Below the pieces are notes generated by a model. The model was not told where the DNA came from and made no database searches. It was given only the letters and a program-made list of their open reading frames with translations. A DNA stretch of 46,615 nucleotides, taken from assembly GCA_030538155.1 (NCBI GenBank), contig JAUNUN010000020.1, positions 1 through 46,615 of the forward strand. The letters run 5' to 3'. Positions 10,812 through 19,294 of the stretch are shown piece by piece. Both the position numbers and the translations under genes were made by a program. Every line of letters starts with the position of its first letter. The stretch's first letter is position 1. Source of the DNA: a bacterium (GTDB lineage: Bacteria; Desulfobacterota; Desulfobulbia; Desulfobulbales; Desulfobulbaceae).

Positions 10812-11938
10812 ACCTGCCGCTCCGGCAGGATGTGTCCATGGCGGGCATAGACCTCGGCAAGCCGCTGCATCATGGCGGCAAGGCCGTAGCGGGCATTGAT
10901 GGCCGCATGCTGGGCGGCCATGGCCTCCGGGTCACGCCGGGGCTGGGCCGCAAGAGCGCCGAGCGCCTCAACGGCGGCTTCAATGTCGCCGTACTGCACC
11001 AGGCGGCTGTTGGCCACCCCCTGCAAGACCTCCTCATTGGAGTGCAGGCGGCAGGATAGAACCGGCAGGCCGTTGAGCAGGGCCTGCACCAGGGCCTGGG
11101 AGACCCCTTCGGCCGCATGGGAGGAAAAGAAAAACAGATCAAAGGCGTGGTAAAAATCCTCGGGTCGTTCCTGGTGTCCGACAAAGATGACCCGATCCGC
11201 AATGCCCAGCCTTTGGGCCTGCTTCTGCAAGGCGCTGCGCAACTCGCCATCGCCCACCAACATTACTTTATAGACCGGCGCTAGGCCGGCTAGGACATCT
11301 AAAATAAAGGCATGGCCCTTGTAGTCCCGCAAGAAACCCACATTGCCGATGAGGATATCGGCTACATCCAGGCCATAACGGCTGCGCAGTTTCTGCCGCT
11401 TTACCGCTGAAAACTGGAAGCGGGCCGCATCGTTGCCGGTGGCCACAACGCTGATCCGCTCCTCTGCAATCCCCTGACTGACGAGCTGGTCGGCAATAGC
11501 CTCGCTGCAGGCCAAAATGGCATGGGGAAAACGGTAACTGAGCGTTGAGGACACCGGCGCCGACACATGCCGGGTGCGCAGCACCAGGGGTACCCCGACA
11601 AGGCGAGCCAGGGGCGCTGCCATCCAGGAATCTTCCGAGGAATGGGTGTTGAGCACCGTAGGTCTGATTCTGCGGATGAGCTGGCGCAGGAGCAGCCAGG
11701 CTGCAGGGCTGAACTTGTTGAAGTCCGACACCTGGTAGACGGCAATGGCGGCTTCCTTGCAGCGCTGCACCAGGGGCGCATTCACCCTGGCAATCAATGC
11801 CACCCGGCAGCCGCGCCTGCGCATTTCACGCAGCTCGGTGAGCACCCGTATCTCCTGACCGCCCCAGGCTCGGCTGCTGTCGCTGTGCACAATCAGGGGT
11901 GGATTTTGCTGGTTTGCAAACTGTGTATGACCATCCAT
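10808..11938 (-). CDS. GT4-family glycosyltransferase
   Basis: Transfers a sugar from a nucleotide-sugar donor to a glycan or lipid acceptor, probably at the inner face of the membrane; the specific sugar cannot be told. It has the two Rossmann-like domains of GT-B enzymes. The N-terminal part has the glycine-containing acceptor loop (SRAWGGQEIR). The C-terminal part has a GFLRDYKGH donor-loop segment and an E-x7-E-like pattern around AAEGVSQALVQALLNGLPV. ATG 11938 is preferred (376 residues, domain beginning at once); GTG at 11974 would add 12 unlikely residues. It follows the ureohydrolase gene by 71 bases on the same strand and may be co-transcribed with it, although its role need not be linked. 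Confidence 0.85.
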   Translation of the reverse strand: MDGHTQFANQQNPPLIVHSDSSRAWGGQEIRVLTELREMRRRGCRVALIARVNAPLVQRCKEAAIAVYQVSDFNKFSPAAWLLLRQLIRRIRPTVLNTHSSEDSWMAAPLARLVGVPLVLRTRHVSAPVSSTLSYRFPHAILACSEAIADQLVSQGIAEERISVVATGNDAARFQFSAVKRQKLRSRYGLDVADILIGNVGFLRDYKGHAFILDVLAGLAPVYKVMLVGDGELRSALQKQAQRLGIADRVIFVGHQERPEDFYHAFDLFFFSSHAAEGVSQALVQALLNGLPVLSCRLHSNEEVLQGVANSRLVQYGDIEAAVEALGALAAQPRRDPEAMAAQHAAINARYGLAAMMQRLAEVYARHGHILPERQV

Positions 11939-12009
11939 AATCGGTCCAGACCCTGAAAAATCTTTAAAAAACACGGCTAGCTATGAAACACCGTTTGCCG
12001 GGAGGGGTA

Positions 12010-12915
12010 CTATATTTTGCGCTGTGGCTCGTTGCGCTGCACCAGGCCCATGAGAGAATAAACCAGTTGGGCGGCAGCAAAGGATGAGGCATGGTCTGCC
12101 GCCTGCGGGGCCAGTTCCACCACATCAAAACCCAGTACCCGGCGGCCGGAAATGGCGCGCTCAACCAGCTGCAAACAGTCGTACCAGCCTGGCCCGCCCG
12201 GCACCGGGGTGCCGGTGGATCGGATAATGGAGGGATCCAGCCCATCCACATCAAAGGTAATGTACACCTTTTCAGGAAAATCCGGCGGCAGCAGTTGGTC
12301 CGGCCAGCCCTGATAGGCAAAGCGGGCAGCATCAAGAAAGCTGATGCGCGGCTCTTTTTGCCGCAGTTCCACCTCCGCAAGCGACAGGGCCCGCACCCCA
12401 AATTGAAAAATATGGATATCGAGATCATCCAAAGCGCGCCGCATCACGCAGGCATGGCTGTAGATGCTGCCCTCGTAGCTTTCGCGCAAATCGGCATGGG
12501 CATCGATCTGCACCAGGCCCAACGGTTCTTGCAGGTGGGCGGCCAGGGCCCGCAGAGCGCCTAAGGTTACGGTATGCTCGCCACCCAGAAGTACCGGCAG
12601 GCGCCCTGCCCCAAGCACTCGGTGCACCGCCTCTTCAATGCGCGGTAAAACCTCTTCCACCCGGCCGCTGCAGTCTACTGCCGGCAGGGTATGGATGCCT
12701 TCTTCAAGCGGGCAGGAAAAACCGTCCCACACTTCAAGCTGTTGCGAAGCCGCCAAAATGGCGGCAGGCCCCTGTGCTGTACCCGCCCCGTAGGAAACCG
12801 AAGATTCCAGCGGCACCGGCAGCACATGAAAGCGCGCCTCGGGCTCGCTCAAATTTTTTGTATCTGTTTCGCTTGTACCGCATTCTGAGGCCAAAAAACC
12901 CGGCAGCGGCTTCAT
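12010..12915 (-). CDS. speB: Agmatinase-family ureohydrolase
   Basis: Hydrolyses a guanidino compound to an amine and urea; the classical substrate is agmatine, giving putrescine. About 301 residues, normal for the family. All six Mn2+ ligands are visible: His in GGEHTVT, Asp/His/Asp in DAHADLR, and both Asp in FDVDGLDPS. SHACVMRRA and a later DVVELAP, with its conserved Glu, also fit. ATG 12915 overlaps the stop of the decarboxylase gene by four bases, so it is the third gene of a polyamine operon. Because it follows carboxy(nor)spermidine dehydrogenase and decarboxylase, its substrate could be N1-aminopropylagmatine instead of agmatine; sequence alone cannot decide. Confidence 0.9.
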   Translation of the reverse strand: MKPLPGFLASECGTSETDTKNLSEPEARFHVLPVPLESSVSYGAGTAQGPAAILAASQQLEVWDGFSCPLEEGIHTLPAVDCSGRVEEVLPRIEEAVHRVLGAGRLPVLLGGEHTVTLGALRALAAHLQEPLGLVQIDAHADLRESYEGSIYSHACVMRRALDDLDIHIFQFGVRALSLAEVELRQKEPRISFLDAARFAYQGWPDQLLPPDFPEKVYITFDVDGLDPSIIRSTGTPVPGGPGWYDCLQLVERAISGRRVLGFDVVELAPQAADHASSFAAAQLVYSLMGLVQRNEPQRKI

Positions 12916-14081
12916 GAGAGCCTGCCGCGGAAATCTTCGTAGGTAAAGGTGCGCACCAGCTCCAGCGTGTCGTCTTCAGGATGAAAGAGCATAATGGAAG
13001 GCAGTTGGACGCCATTAAAGGTATTGTTTTTCACCATGGTGTAGATGGCCATATCAGTGAAGACGATTGTATCGCCCACCTGCAAGGGAGCGTCAAAGGA
13101 ATACTCGCCCGCCACATCGCCGGCCAGGCAGGAAAGTCCGCCGATGCGGCAGGTAAAAGGTTTTTCTCCGGCCTTGCCGGAACCGATGATATGCGGCCTG
13201 TAGGGCATTTCCAGCACATCGGGCATATGGGCCGGCACCGAGGCATCGATAATCACATTGGGCCGCTCGCCGGGCTGCACATCCAGCACGGTGGCCACCA
13301 GGTAGCCCGCATTTAAGGCCACGGCCTCGCCCGGCTCCAGATACACCTGCACGCCCCAGCGTGCCTGAAAACGCTTGATGATGGCAATCAGCCGTTCCAG
13401 CTGGTAGTCTTCCCGGGTGATATGGTGGCCGCCGCCAAAGTTCACGTAGCGCATGCCAGGCAAAATATCGGCAAAAGTTTCTTCCACCGCAGCCACGGTG
13501 CGCTCCAGACAATCGGCATCCTGCTCGCAGAGATTGTGCCAATGCAGGCCGCTGATACCCTCCAGTGCATCGCTCAGAAAATCTGCCCGGCGGATGCCCA
13601 GCCTGGAGCCGGGCCCGCAGGGATCGTACATGGGGTTGGCCCCCTCCGAATGTTCGGGGTTGATGCGCAGGCCAAATTCCAGCTGGTGGCCGAACTGGAT
13701 GGCCAGCTCTGCCGCCGGCTGCTGGAAGCGCCTTTTCTGGGCAAAGGAGTTGAACACCAGGTGATCGCTGGTTAAGGCCAAATCAGCAATATCCGCCTCG
13801 GAAAAGGCCGCGGCAAAGCTGTGCACCTCACGGCCAAACTCTTCCCGGCCCAGCCGGGCCTCATGCGGCGAACTGCAGCACACCCCATCGAGCACCGTAG
13901 CCAGAAGCGGAAAAACCCGGAACATGGCAAAGCACTTTAAGGCCAGCAAAATCTTGCAGCCCGTGGCCTTTTTTACCTGGGCCAAAATGGCCAGATTGTC
14001 GCGCAAAAGGCCTTCATCCAGCACATAGGCAGGAGTTGCTACCCGGCCGGGATCAAAACGGCAGCTGTGGCGACCTTTCAC
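12912..14081 (-). CDS. nspC: Carboxynorspermidine/carboxyspermidine decarboxylase
   Basis: PLP enzyme of the alanine-racemase-fold group that decarboxylates carboxyspermidine (or a related carboxy-polyamine) to the polyamine. 389 residues, as usual for NspC. The PLP lysine is K49 in LLALKCF. HWHNLCE, the glycine-rich phosphate loop in NFGGGHHI, and the late GGLSCLAGD with the active-site Cys are all present. It starts with GTG at 14081, overlapping the dehydrogenase stop by four bases (GTGA), so translation is coupled. With the upstream gene it forms the AdoMet-independent spermidine route that uses aspartate semialdehyde in place of decarboxylated S-adenosylmethionine. Confidence 0.93.
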   Translation of the reverse strand: MKGRHSCRFDPGRVATPAYVLDEGLLRDNLAILAQVKKATGCKILLALKCFAMFRVFPLLATVLDGVCCSSPHEARLGREEFGREVHSFAAAFSEADIADLALTSDHLVFNSFAQKRRFQQPAAELAIQFGHQLEFGLRINPEHSEGANPMYDPCGPGSRLGIRRADFLSDALEGISGLHWHNLCEQDADCLERTVAAVEETFADILPGMRYVNFGGGHHITREDYQLERLIAIIKRFQARWGVQVYLEPGEAVALNAGYLVATVLDVQPGERPNVIIDASVPAHMPDVLEMPYRPHIIGSGKAGEKPFTCRIGGLSCLAGDVAGEYSFDAPLQVGDTIVFTDMAIYTMVKNNTFNGVQLPSIMLFHPEDDTLELVRTFTYEDFRGRLS

Positions 14082-15271
14082 GGCAGCTCCACCACTGTCC
14101 AGGGCAGGCCGTGGCGGTTTAAATCTGCCATAAAGGGATCTGGATCAAACTCCTCCATGTTCCATACTCCGGGCCTTTGCCACTTGCCTTCCAGCATCAT
14201 CTTGGCGCCGATCATGGCCGGCACGCCGGTGGTATAGGAAATGGCCTGGGAACCCACCTCGGAAAAGGCCTCTTCATGGCTGCAAATATTGTAGATATAG
14301 AGCTGTTTTTCCTGACCATTTTTCACCCCGCGCATCAGGCAGCCAATGCAGGTGCGGCCCTTGGTGAGCGGGCCAAGCGAGGCTGGTTCCGGTAAAACAG
14401 CCTTTAAAAACTGGATAGGCACAATCTCTTTGCCCTGGTAGGGCACCGGATCAATCCGGGTCATGCCCACGTTTTCTAAAACCCGCAAGTGGGTAAGATA
14501 CTGCTCGGAAAAGGTCATCCAGAAACGGGCCCGCTTCAGGCCCTTAATGTTCTGCACCAAAGATTCCAGTTCCTCGTGGAACATAAGGTAGCATTTTTTC
14601 GGGCCGATACCCTCGGGAAAATCGAAGTTCATCGACCAGGAGAGCGGGTCGGTTTCCACCCATTCACCATGCTCAAAATAGCGGCCGCGCTGGGTAATTT
14701 CGCGGATATTGATTTCCGGGTTGAAGTTGGTGGCAAAGGCCTGGCCATGGTCACCGGCATTGCAGTCGATGATGTCCAACTGATGGATCTCGTCAAAATG
14801 GTGTTTGGCGGCCCAGGCAGTGAACACATTGGTGACCCCCGGATCAAAGCCGGAACCCAAGAGGGCCATGATGCCCTTTTGTTGGAAACGCTCACGATAG
14901 GCCCACTGCCATTTGTACTCAAATTTAGCCACATCCGGCGGCTCGTAGTTGGCGGTATCCAGATAATCCACCCCGGCCTGCAAGCAGGCGTCCATCAGGG
15001 GTAAATCCTGATAGGGCAAGGCGACATTTAACAGCAGATCCGGCTTAATGCGCTCCAGAAGCGCCACTGTGGCCGCCACATTATCGGCATCGAGTGCCTC
15101 AGTGGCAATGTGTACGCCGGTGCGCTCCTTGACCGAGGCGGCAATGGCCTCGCACTTACTGAGGGTGCGGCTGGCCAGGGTAATCTTGCTGAATACCTCC
15201 GGCACCTGGGCGCACTTGTGGGCCACCACACTGCCGACACCACCGGCGCCAATAATCAATACATGCGACAT
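14078..15271 (-). CDS. lys1: Carboxynorspermidine/carboxyspermidine dehydrogenase
   Basis: Saccharopine-dehydrogenase-like enzyme, 397 residues. It condenses a diamine (putrescine, diaminopropane or agmatine) with aspartate semialdehyde and reduces the Schiff base with NAD(P)H. The N-terminus has a Rossmann loop (IIGAGGVGSVV). The NVALPYQDLPLMDACLQAG and LGSGFDPGVTNVF segments are typical of this family. The start is clear: GGAG lies about eight bases before ATG 15271. It is the first gene of the operon and overlaps the decarboxylase by four bases. The promoter must lie in the 15272-15475 gap shared with lemA. Confidence 0.92.
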   Translation of the reverse strand: MSHVLIIGAGGVGSVVAHKCAQVPEVFSKITLASRTLSKCEAIAASVKERTGVHIATEALDADNVAATVALLERIKPDLLLNVALPYQDLPLMDACLQAGVDYLDTANYEPPDVAKFEYKWQWAYRERFQQKGIMALLGSGFDPGVTNVFTAWAAKHHFDEIHQLDIIDCNAGDHGQAFATNFNPEINIREITQRGRYFEHGEWVETDPLSWSMNFDFPEGIGPKKCYLMFHEELESLVQNIKGLKRARFWMTFSEQYLTHLRVLENVGMTRIDPVPYQGKEIVPIQFLKAVLPEPASLGPLTKGRTCIGCLMRGVKNGQEKQLYIYNICSHEEAFSEVGSQAISYTTGVPAMIGAKMMLEGKWQRPGVWNMEEFDPDPFMADLNRHGLPWTVVELP

Positions 15272-15410
15272 AACAAGCTCCTATGTAAAATGAGGCCGGT
15301 AATCCGGCACCGTATTTTCCGTTGAAATACGCCGCAACATGCCATGTTTTCATGGAGAGGGCAAGAAGAGCCTGCCCTGCCCCGGCGGCCCTTAAAAAAC
15401 AAAGAAACCC

Positions 15411-15439
15411 TACAATTGCACTGCACTACCCAGTATACT
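15411..15439 (+). promoter_or_regulatory. Weak candidate promoter for lemA
   Basis: TATACT at 15434-15439 is a good -10 hexamer, but the only partner at 17-bp spacing is TACAAT (15411-15416), a poor -35. It sits in the divergent gap between the polyamine operon and lemA, about 36 bases before the lemA start. No clear promoter was found for the minus strand here. Confidence 0.25.
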
Positions 15440-15475
15440 ATCCCCATCCATTCACCTTCAATAAGGAGATTTCCA

Positions 15476-16072
15476 ATGGGCATTTTCGCTCTTGTGGTGT
15501 TGGCGCTTGTTGTCGCCTTGGTTCTGTACGGCATCGGCATTTACAACCGCCTGGTCAGCATGAAAAACCGCTGCAAAAACGCCTTTGCTCAGATAGAGGT
15601 GCAGCTCACCCGGCGCTACGACCTCATTCCCAACCTGGTGGAAACAGCCAAGGCCTACCTCAAGCACGAAAGAGAAACGCTTGAAGCGGTCATCCTGGCC
15701 CGTAATCAGGCAGTGGCCGGGCTGAGCGCGGCAGCAGCAGCCCCTGGCAGCGCCCTTGCCCTGCAGCAACTTGCCGGTGCCGAGGGCGGGCTGGCCCAGG
15801 CTCTGGGGCGGCTTAATGTGGTAATGGAGGCCTACCCCGAACTCAAGGCCAGCCGGAACATGATGCAGCTGAGCGAGGAGATCAGCTCCACCGAAAACAA
15901 GGTAGCCTTTGCCCGCCAGGCCTATAACGACCAGGTGATGAGCTACAACAGCTACAAGCAGTCTTTTCCGGCGGTGCTCCTGGCTGGCAGTTTCGGCCAC
16001 AGTGAGGATGCGGCCCTGTTGGAATTTGCCAACAGCCATGAGATACAGGCTGCACCCAAGGTGAGTTTTTAG
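15476..16072 (+). CDS. lemA: LemA family protein
   Basis: Membrane-anchored helical protein of unknown exact role, 198 residues, normal for LemA. One N-terminal membrane helix is followed by the family core: YNRLVSMKNRCKNAF, the QLTRRYDLIPNLVETAK stretch, and the later STENKVAFARQAYND. ATG 15476 has AAGGAG seven bases upstream. The C-terminus lacks the usual PxxxF ending but finishes in KVSF. It stands alone: no TPM-domain or htpX partner gene, often found beside lemA, lies next to it. Confidence 0.93.
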   Translation: MGIFALVVLALVVALVLYGIGIYNRLVSMKNRCKNAFAQIEVQLTRRYDLIPNLVETAKAYLKHERETLEAVILARNQAVAGLSAAAAAPGSALALQQLAGAEGGLAQALGRLNVVMEAYPELKASRNMMQLSEEISSTENKVAFARQAYNDQVMSYNSYKQSFPAVLLAGSFGHSEDAALLEFANSHEIQAAPKVSF

Positions 16073-16300
16073 TGTAGTAATGCTTGATGAGGAATGGCTT
16101 CAGATTTGGACAGGGGAATATGATCTGAAAAGCAGGAGAAGAGGCACACGCGGGGCAGGCTGGAAGCGAGCGGCAAAAGGGGTTTGAATGCTGCTGAAAC
16201 AGGGACGTTTCCTGCGGATTCAGCACGGATGAAGGCGAGTTATTGCTGTGGCGCACAGTTCATAACCCGGCAGCAGACAAGGACGATTAAAAAATCAGCC

Positions 16301-16672
16301 TCAACCGCCTGCAAGTTTAACCGTAAAGCCGCGCGCCTGCAGCATCGACTGCACAGCTTGCCGATGCTCGCCCTGAATTTCAACTACCCCATCCACTACC
16401 CGGCCGCCACTTGCGCAGCGCTTTTTCAGTTCCTTGGCAAGTTGTGCCAAGGCGGCCGTCTGCAAAGGCAAACCGGTAATCACCGTAACCCCGCTCCCCT
16501 TGAGACCCTTGGTCTGGCGGCTGATACGTACGATGCCGTCGCCGACCGGTGTTTTCGGCGCGGCAGAACCGATCTTGCGGCAAGCACAGGCCGAAACGGT
16601 CTGGCCGCAGTCCCGGCAGTGCCGCCCCTGTTCCGTGCTGTAAACGAGGGTGGAGGAATTAGGTCGTTTCAT
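16301..16672 (-). CDS. yciH: SUI1/eIF1-like translation factor (YciH) with Cys-rich insertion
   Basis: Small SUI1-domain protein, 123 residues, thought to act on start-codon fidelity at the ribosome. The C-terminal two thirds match E. coli YciH closely in pattern (GDGIVRISRQTKG, LAKELKKRC, VVEIQGEHR, final VKLAGG). The N-terminal part starts like YciH (LVYSTEQGR), then carries a Cys cluster (CRDCG...CAC) that could bind zinc and is absent from the E. coli protein. It starts 18 bases after the stop of the upstream dihydroorotase and is probably co-transcribed. Confidence 0.9.
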   Translation of the reverse strand: MKRPNSSTLVYSTEQGRHCRDCGQTVSACACRKIGSAAPKTPVGDGIVRISRQTKGLKGSGVTVITGLPLQTAALAQLAKELKKRCASGGRVVDGVVEIQGEHRQAVQSMLQARGFTVKLAGG

Positions 16673-16690
16673 CTTTTCTCGGAAATCTCT

Positions 16691-17701
16691 TTAAACTTCT
16701 GCATCCACAAGCTGCCACTGCAGCTCTTCGCCAGCCAGAAAGGGTCTGACCGGACCGTAGTTTTCCGGCACCCGCCAAGGCTTCCGCTGCAGGCAAACCG
16801 TTTTATCCGGCGGGGTGATGCCGTAAAAACGCAGGCCATTATCCCGAACAAAGGCCTGCAACGCCTCCAGTCGTCCAGCCTGGTCAAAGATCTGTGCCAG
16901 CATGGGCAGAGCCACGGGTGCTGAAAAAATACCCGCCGCACAGCCGCAGCATTCCTTGGTATGGCGCGGGTGCGGTGCAGAATCCGAACCGAAAATCAGA
17001 CGAGGATGTCCAGCCAGCACCGCCCGGCGCAGGGCATCCCGGTCGCGCGGTGTTTTGGCAATGGGCTTGCAGAAGAGGTGCGGCTGCAAAAGGCCCCCGG
17101 CCATATCATCAAGGGTGAGCATGAGGTGATGCAGAGTGACGGTGGCTGCCATCTGCTCATGTTTGTCCAGAAATTCCAAGGCCGCCGCAGTGCTGATGTG
17201 CTCCATCACCAGGCGCAGTCTGGGAAAATTCCGGATGAGGTCTGCATAGACTTGCAAAAATTCCGCCTCCCTGTCCATGACAAAGCCGCTGCTTTCCCCG
17301 TGCACCAGAAGCGGAATATCCAGCTCTTCCAAAAGCGCCACCGTAGCAGCAATGGCGTCGAAATCGCGCACACCGGCCTCGCTTTGGGTGGTGATACCAG
17401 CAGGATAGAGCTTGACGCCGATAATTTCCGGCCGGGCAGCAATCAGTTCTGCCCGGCTGTAGTTCCGGAAAAAGAGGGTCATCCAGGGAGTGAAAACGAC
17501 ATCTTCGCAGGCAGTGCTAATGGCTCCCTTAATAGCGCTGCAATAGGCGCGCACCTTGTCCAGACTGTTTACCGGCTGCAGCAGATTCGGCATGACAACC
17601 GCAGCGGCAAAGGATTTTGCGGTCAAAGGCGCCACCGTGCGTAGCATGTCCTGCTCGCGCAGGTGCAGATGCATATCCAGGGGTGATTGCAGGCTCAACA
17701 T
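16691..17701 (-). CDS. pyrC: Dihydroorotase, E. coli PyrC type
   Basis: Zinc amidohydrolase that interconverts carbamoyl-aspartate and dihydroorotate in pyrimidine synthesis. 336 residues, close to the E. coli enzyme (348). Metal ligands are visible: HLHLR near the N-terminus, the carboxylated Lys in GVKLYPAG, His in LLVHGES, His in VMEHIS, and Asp in FGSDSAPH. It differs from the longer dihydroorotase at 39497-40774, so the window encodes two classes. ATG 17701 has no strong ribosome-binding site. It lies about 110 bases downstream of livF on the same strand and directly before yciH. Confidence 0.92.
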   Translation of the reverse strand: MLSLQSPLDMHLHLREQDMLRTVAPLTAKSFAAAVVMPNLLQPVNSLDKVRAYCSAIKGAISTACEDVVFTPWMTLFFRNYSRAELIAARPEIIGVKLYPAGITTQSEAGVRDFDAIAATVALLEELDIPLLVHGESSGFVMDREAEFLQVYADLIRNFPRLRLVMEHISTAAALEFLDKHEQMAATVTLHHLMLTLDDMAGGLLQPHLFCKPIAKTPRDRDALRRAVLAGHPRLIFGSDSAPHPRHTKECCGCAAGIFSAPVALPMLAQIFDQAGRLEALQAFVRDNGLRFYGITPPDKTVCLQRKPWRVPENYGPVRPFLAGEELQWQLVDAEV

Positions 17702-17810
17702 GGCAAAAAAATGGTCCAGAACAAATGAAGATGCGCAAAAGCCACTGTTAACGGTTCAGTAGCTCAGCGGCTCAGACAAGGAGACAAGCAAAAAAGACGA
17801 GAGGGCCGGA

Positions 17811-18521
17811 TCAGGTCCCGCCCAGGTAGGCGTCGAGCACCTCGGGGTTGGTAAGCAGATCGCCGGCAGGGCCGGAGAGAATGACATTGCCCACTTCCAG
17901 CACATAGCCCCGGTGCGCTAGGCGCAAAGCGGCCTTGGCATTCTGCTCCACCAGCACCACAGTGACGCCGGCGGCATTGATTTCCCGAATCGTTTGAAAG
18001 ATGGCCTTGACCAAGAGGGGAGCAAGACCCAAGCTGGGTTCATCTAAAAGCAGCACCTTCGGGTCGCTCATCAAGGCCCGGCCAATGGCCAGCATCTGCT
18101 GTTCACCACCACTGAGCGTACCGGCCAACTGGTGTTGACGCTCTTCCAGGCGGGGAAAAAGTTCATAGATCCACTTACGGGTCCCGGCAATTTTTTCCTT
18201 GTCCTTGATGGTATAGGCACCTAGATCAATATTTTCCTGCACGGTTAACGTGCCGAAAACCCGGCGACCTTCAGGCGACTGGCTGATACGGGCCTTGACC
18301 ACCTGGTGCGCAGGCAACTTGTGCAGGGCCTTGCCCTCAAAAAGGACTTCTCCCTGTGAAGGCTTGACCAGGCCACTGATGGAAAGCAGAGTGGTGGACT
18401 TGCCCGCTCCATTTGCGCCCAGAATGGTGACGATCTCACCCTCGTCCACTTCCAGGTTGATGCCATGGAGGACTTCCACATTGCCGTACTTGACGTGCAG
18501 ATCTTTAATTTCAAGCAGCAT
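17811..18521 (-). CDS. livF: Branched-chain amino-acid ABC transporter, ATPase LivF
   Basis: One of the two ATPases of the high-affinity Leu/Ile/Val importer. 236 residues. Walker A is GANGAGKST, the signature is LSGGEQQMLAIGRAL, and Walker B is VLLLDEPSLGL. ATG 18521 shares one base with the livG stop (TGATG). Last gene of livJHMGF. Specificity within the family is set by LivJ and could include other hydrophobic or polar amino acids. Confidence 0.95.
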   Translation of the reverse strand: MLLEIKDLHVKYGNVEVLHGINLEVDEGEIVTILGANGAGKSTTLLSISGLVKPSQGEVLFEGKALHKLPAHQVVKARISQSPEGRRVFGTLTVQENIDLGAYTIKDKEKIAGTRKWIYELFPRLEERQHQLAGTLSGGEQQMLAIGRALMSDPKVLLLDEPSLGLAPLLVKAIFQTIREINAAGVTVVLVEQNAKAALRLAHRGYVLEVGNVILSGPAGDLLTNPEVLDAYLGGT

Positions 18522-19294
18522 CAGATATCGTCTTCGTTGTCTGCGCCAAGGTAGGCTTCGATCACTTTGGGGTTGTGCTGAATCTCCACCGGCGTGCCTT
18601 CGGCGATCTTGCGGCCGTATTCAATCACCACCAGATAATTGCAAGCCTTCATCACCAGCTTCATGTCGTGCTCGATCAAGAGGATGCTCAAGCCCTGCTC
18701 CCGCATGCGGTCAATCAGGCCGATGAGGATCTGGGTCTCCTGCTCGTTCATGCCGCCTGCCGGTTCATCCAGGATGAGCAGGCGGGGCTGGGTGGCCAGC
18801 GCACGGGCGATTTCAAGCAGGCGCTGGTTGCCGTAGGACAGGTTCTTGGCGAGCTGATCCGCACTGGCCTCCAAACCGACAAAGTTGAGCGCATCCATGG
18901 ACTGGCGCAGGGCTCGGCGTTCTTCCCGCCTCTGGCCGGGCGTATGCAAAAGCGAGCCGAAAAGGCCGGTATGCATGCGGCAGTGGCAGCCGGCGAGCAC
19001 GTTTTCAAGCACCGTCATGTTCTGAAACAGACGGATGGTCTGGAAGGTGCGGGCAACACCCAGGGCCACGATCTGGTGGGGCGGCTTGGCACGAATGGAC
19101 TGCTCCTGAAAAAAGACATCCCCGCCGTCGGGTTTGTAGTTGCCGGTGATCAGATTGAAGACCGTGGTTTTACCGGCGCCGTTCGGGCCAATCAGCCCGA
19201 CTACACTGCCCTCCTCCACGGCAAAGCTCACCCGGTCTACAGCAACCAGTCCGCCGAAACGCTTGTTGAGATGATCCAGGCGCAGAATGCTCAC
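18521..19294 (-). CDS. livG: Branched-chain amino-acid ABC transporter, ATPase LivG
   Basis: Second ATPase of the Liv importer, 257 residues. Walker A is GPNGAGKTT, the signature region is [16 protein letters not shown], and Walker B is [12 protein letters not shown]. The C-terminus has the LivG-specific IPVVIEYG-like segment ([15 protein letters not shown]). GTG at 19294 is the start and overlaps the livM stop by four bases (GTGA). Confidence 0.95.
   Translation of the reverse strand: MSILRLDHLNKRFGGLVAVDRVSFAVEEGSVVGLIGPNGAGKTTVFNLITGNYKPDGGDVFFQEQSIRAKPPHQIVALGVARTFQTIRLFQNMTVLENVLAGCHCRMHTGLFGSLLHTPGQRREERRALRQSMDALNFVGLEASADQLAKNLSYGNQRLLEIARALATQPRLLILDEPAGGMNEQETQILIGLIDRMREQGLSILLIEHDMKLVMKACNYLVVIEYGRKIAEGTPVEIQHNPKVIEAYLGADNEDDI

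Noticed and set aside
15344..15475. 44-codon upstream extension of lemA
   Set aside because: The extension has no family match and no ribosome-binding site, whereas ATG 15476 has AAGGAG and starts the membrane helix directly.
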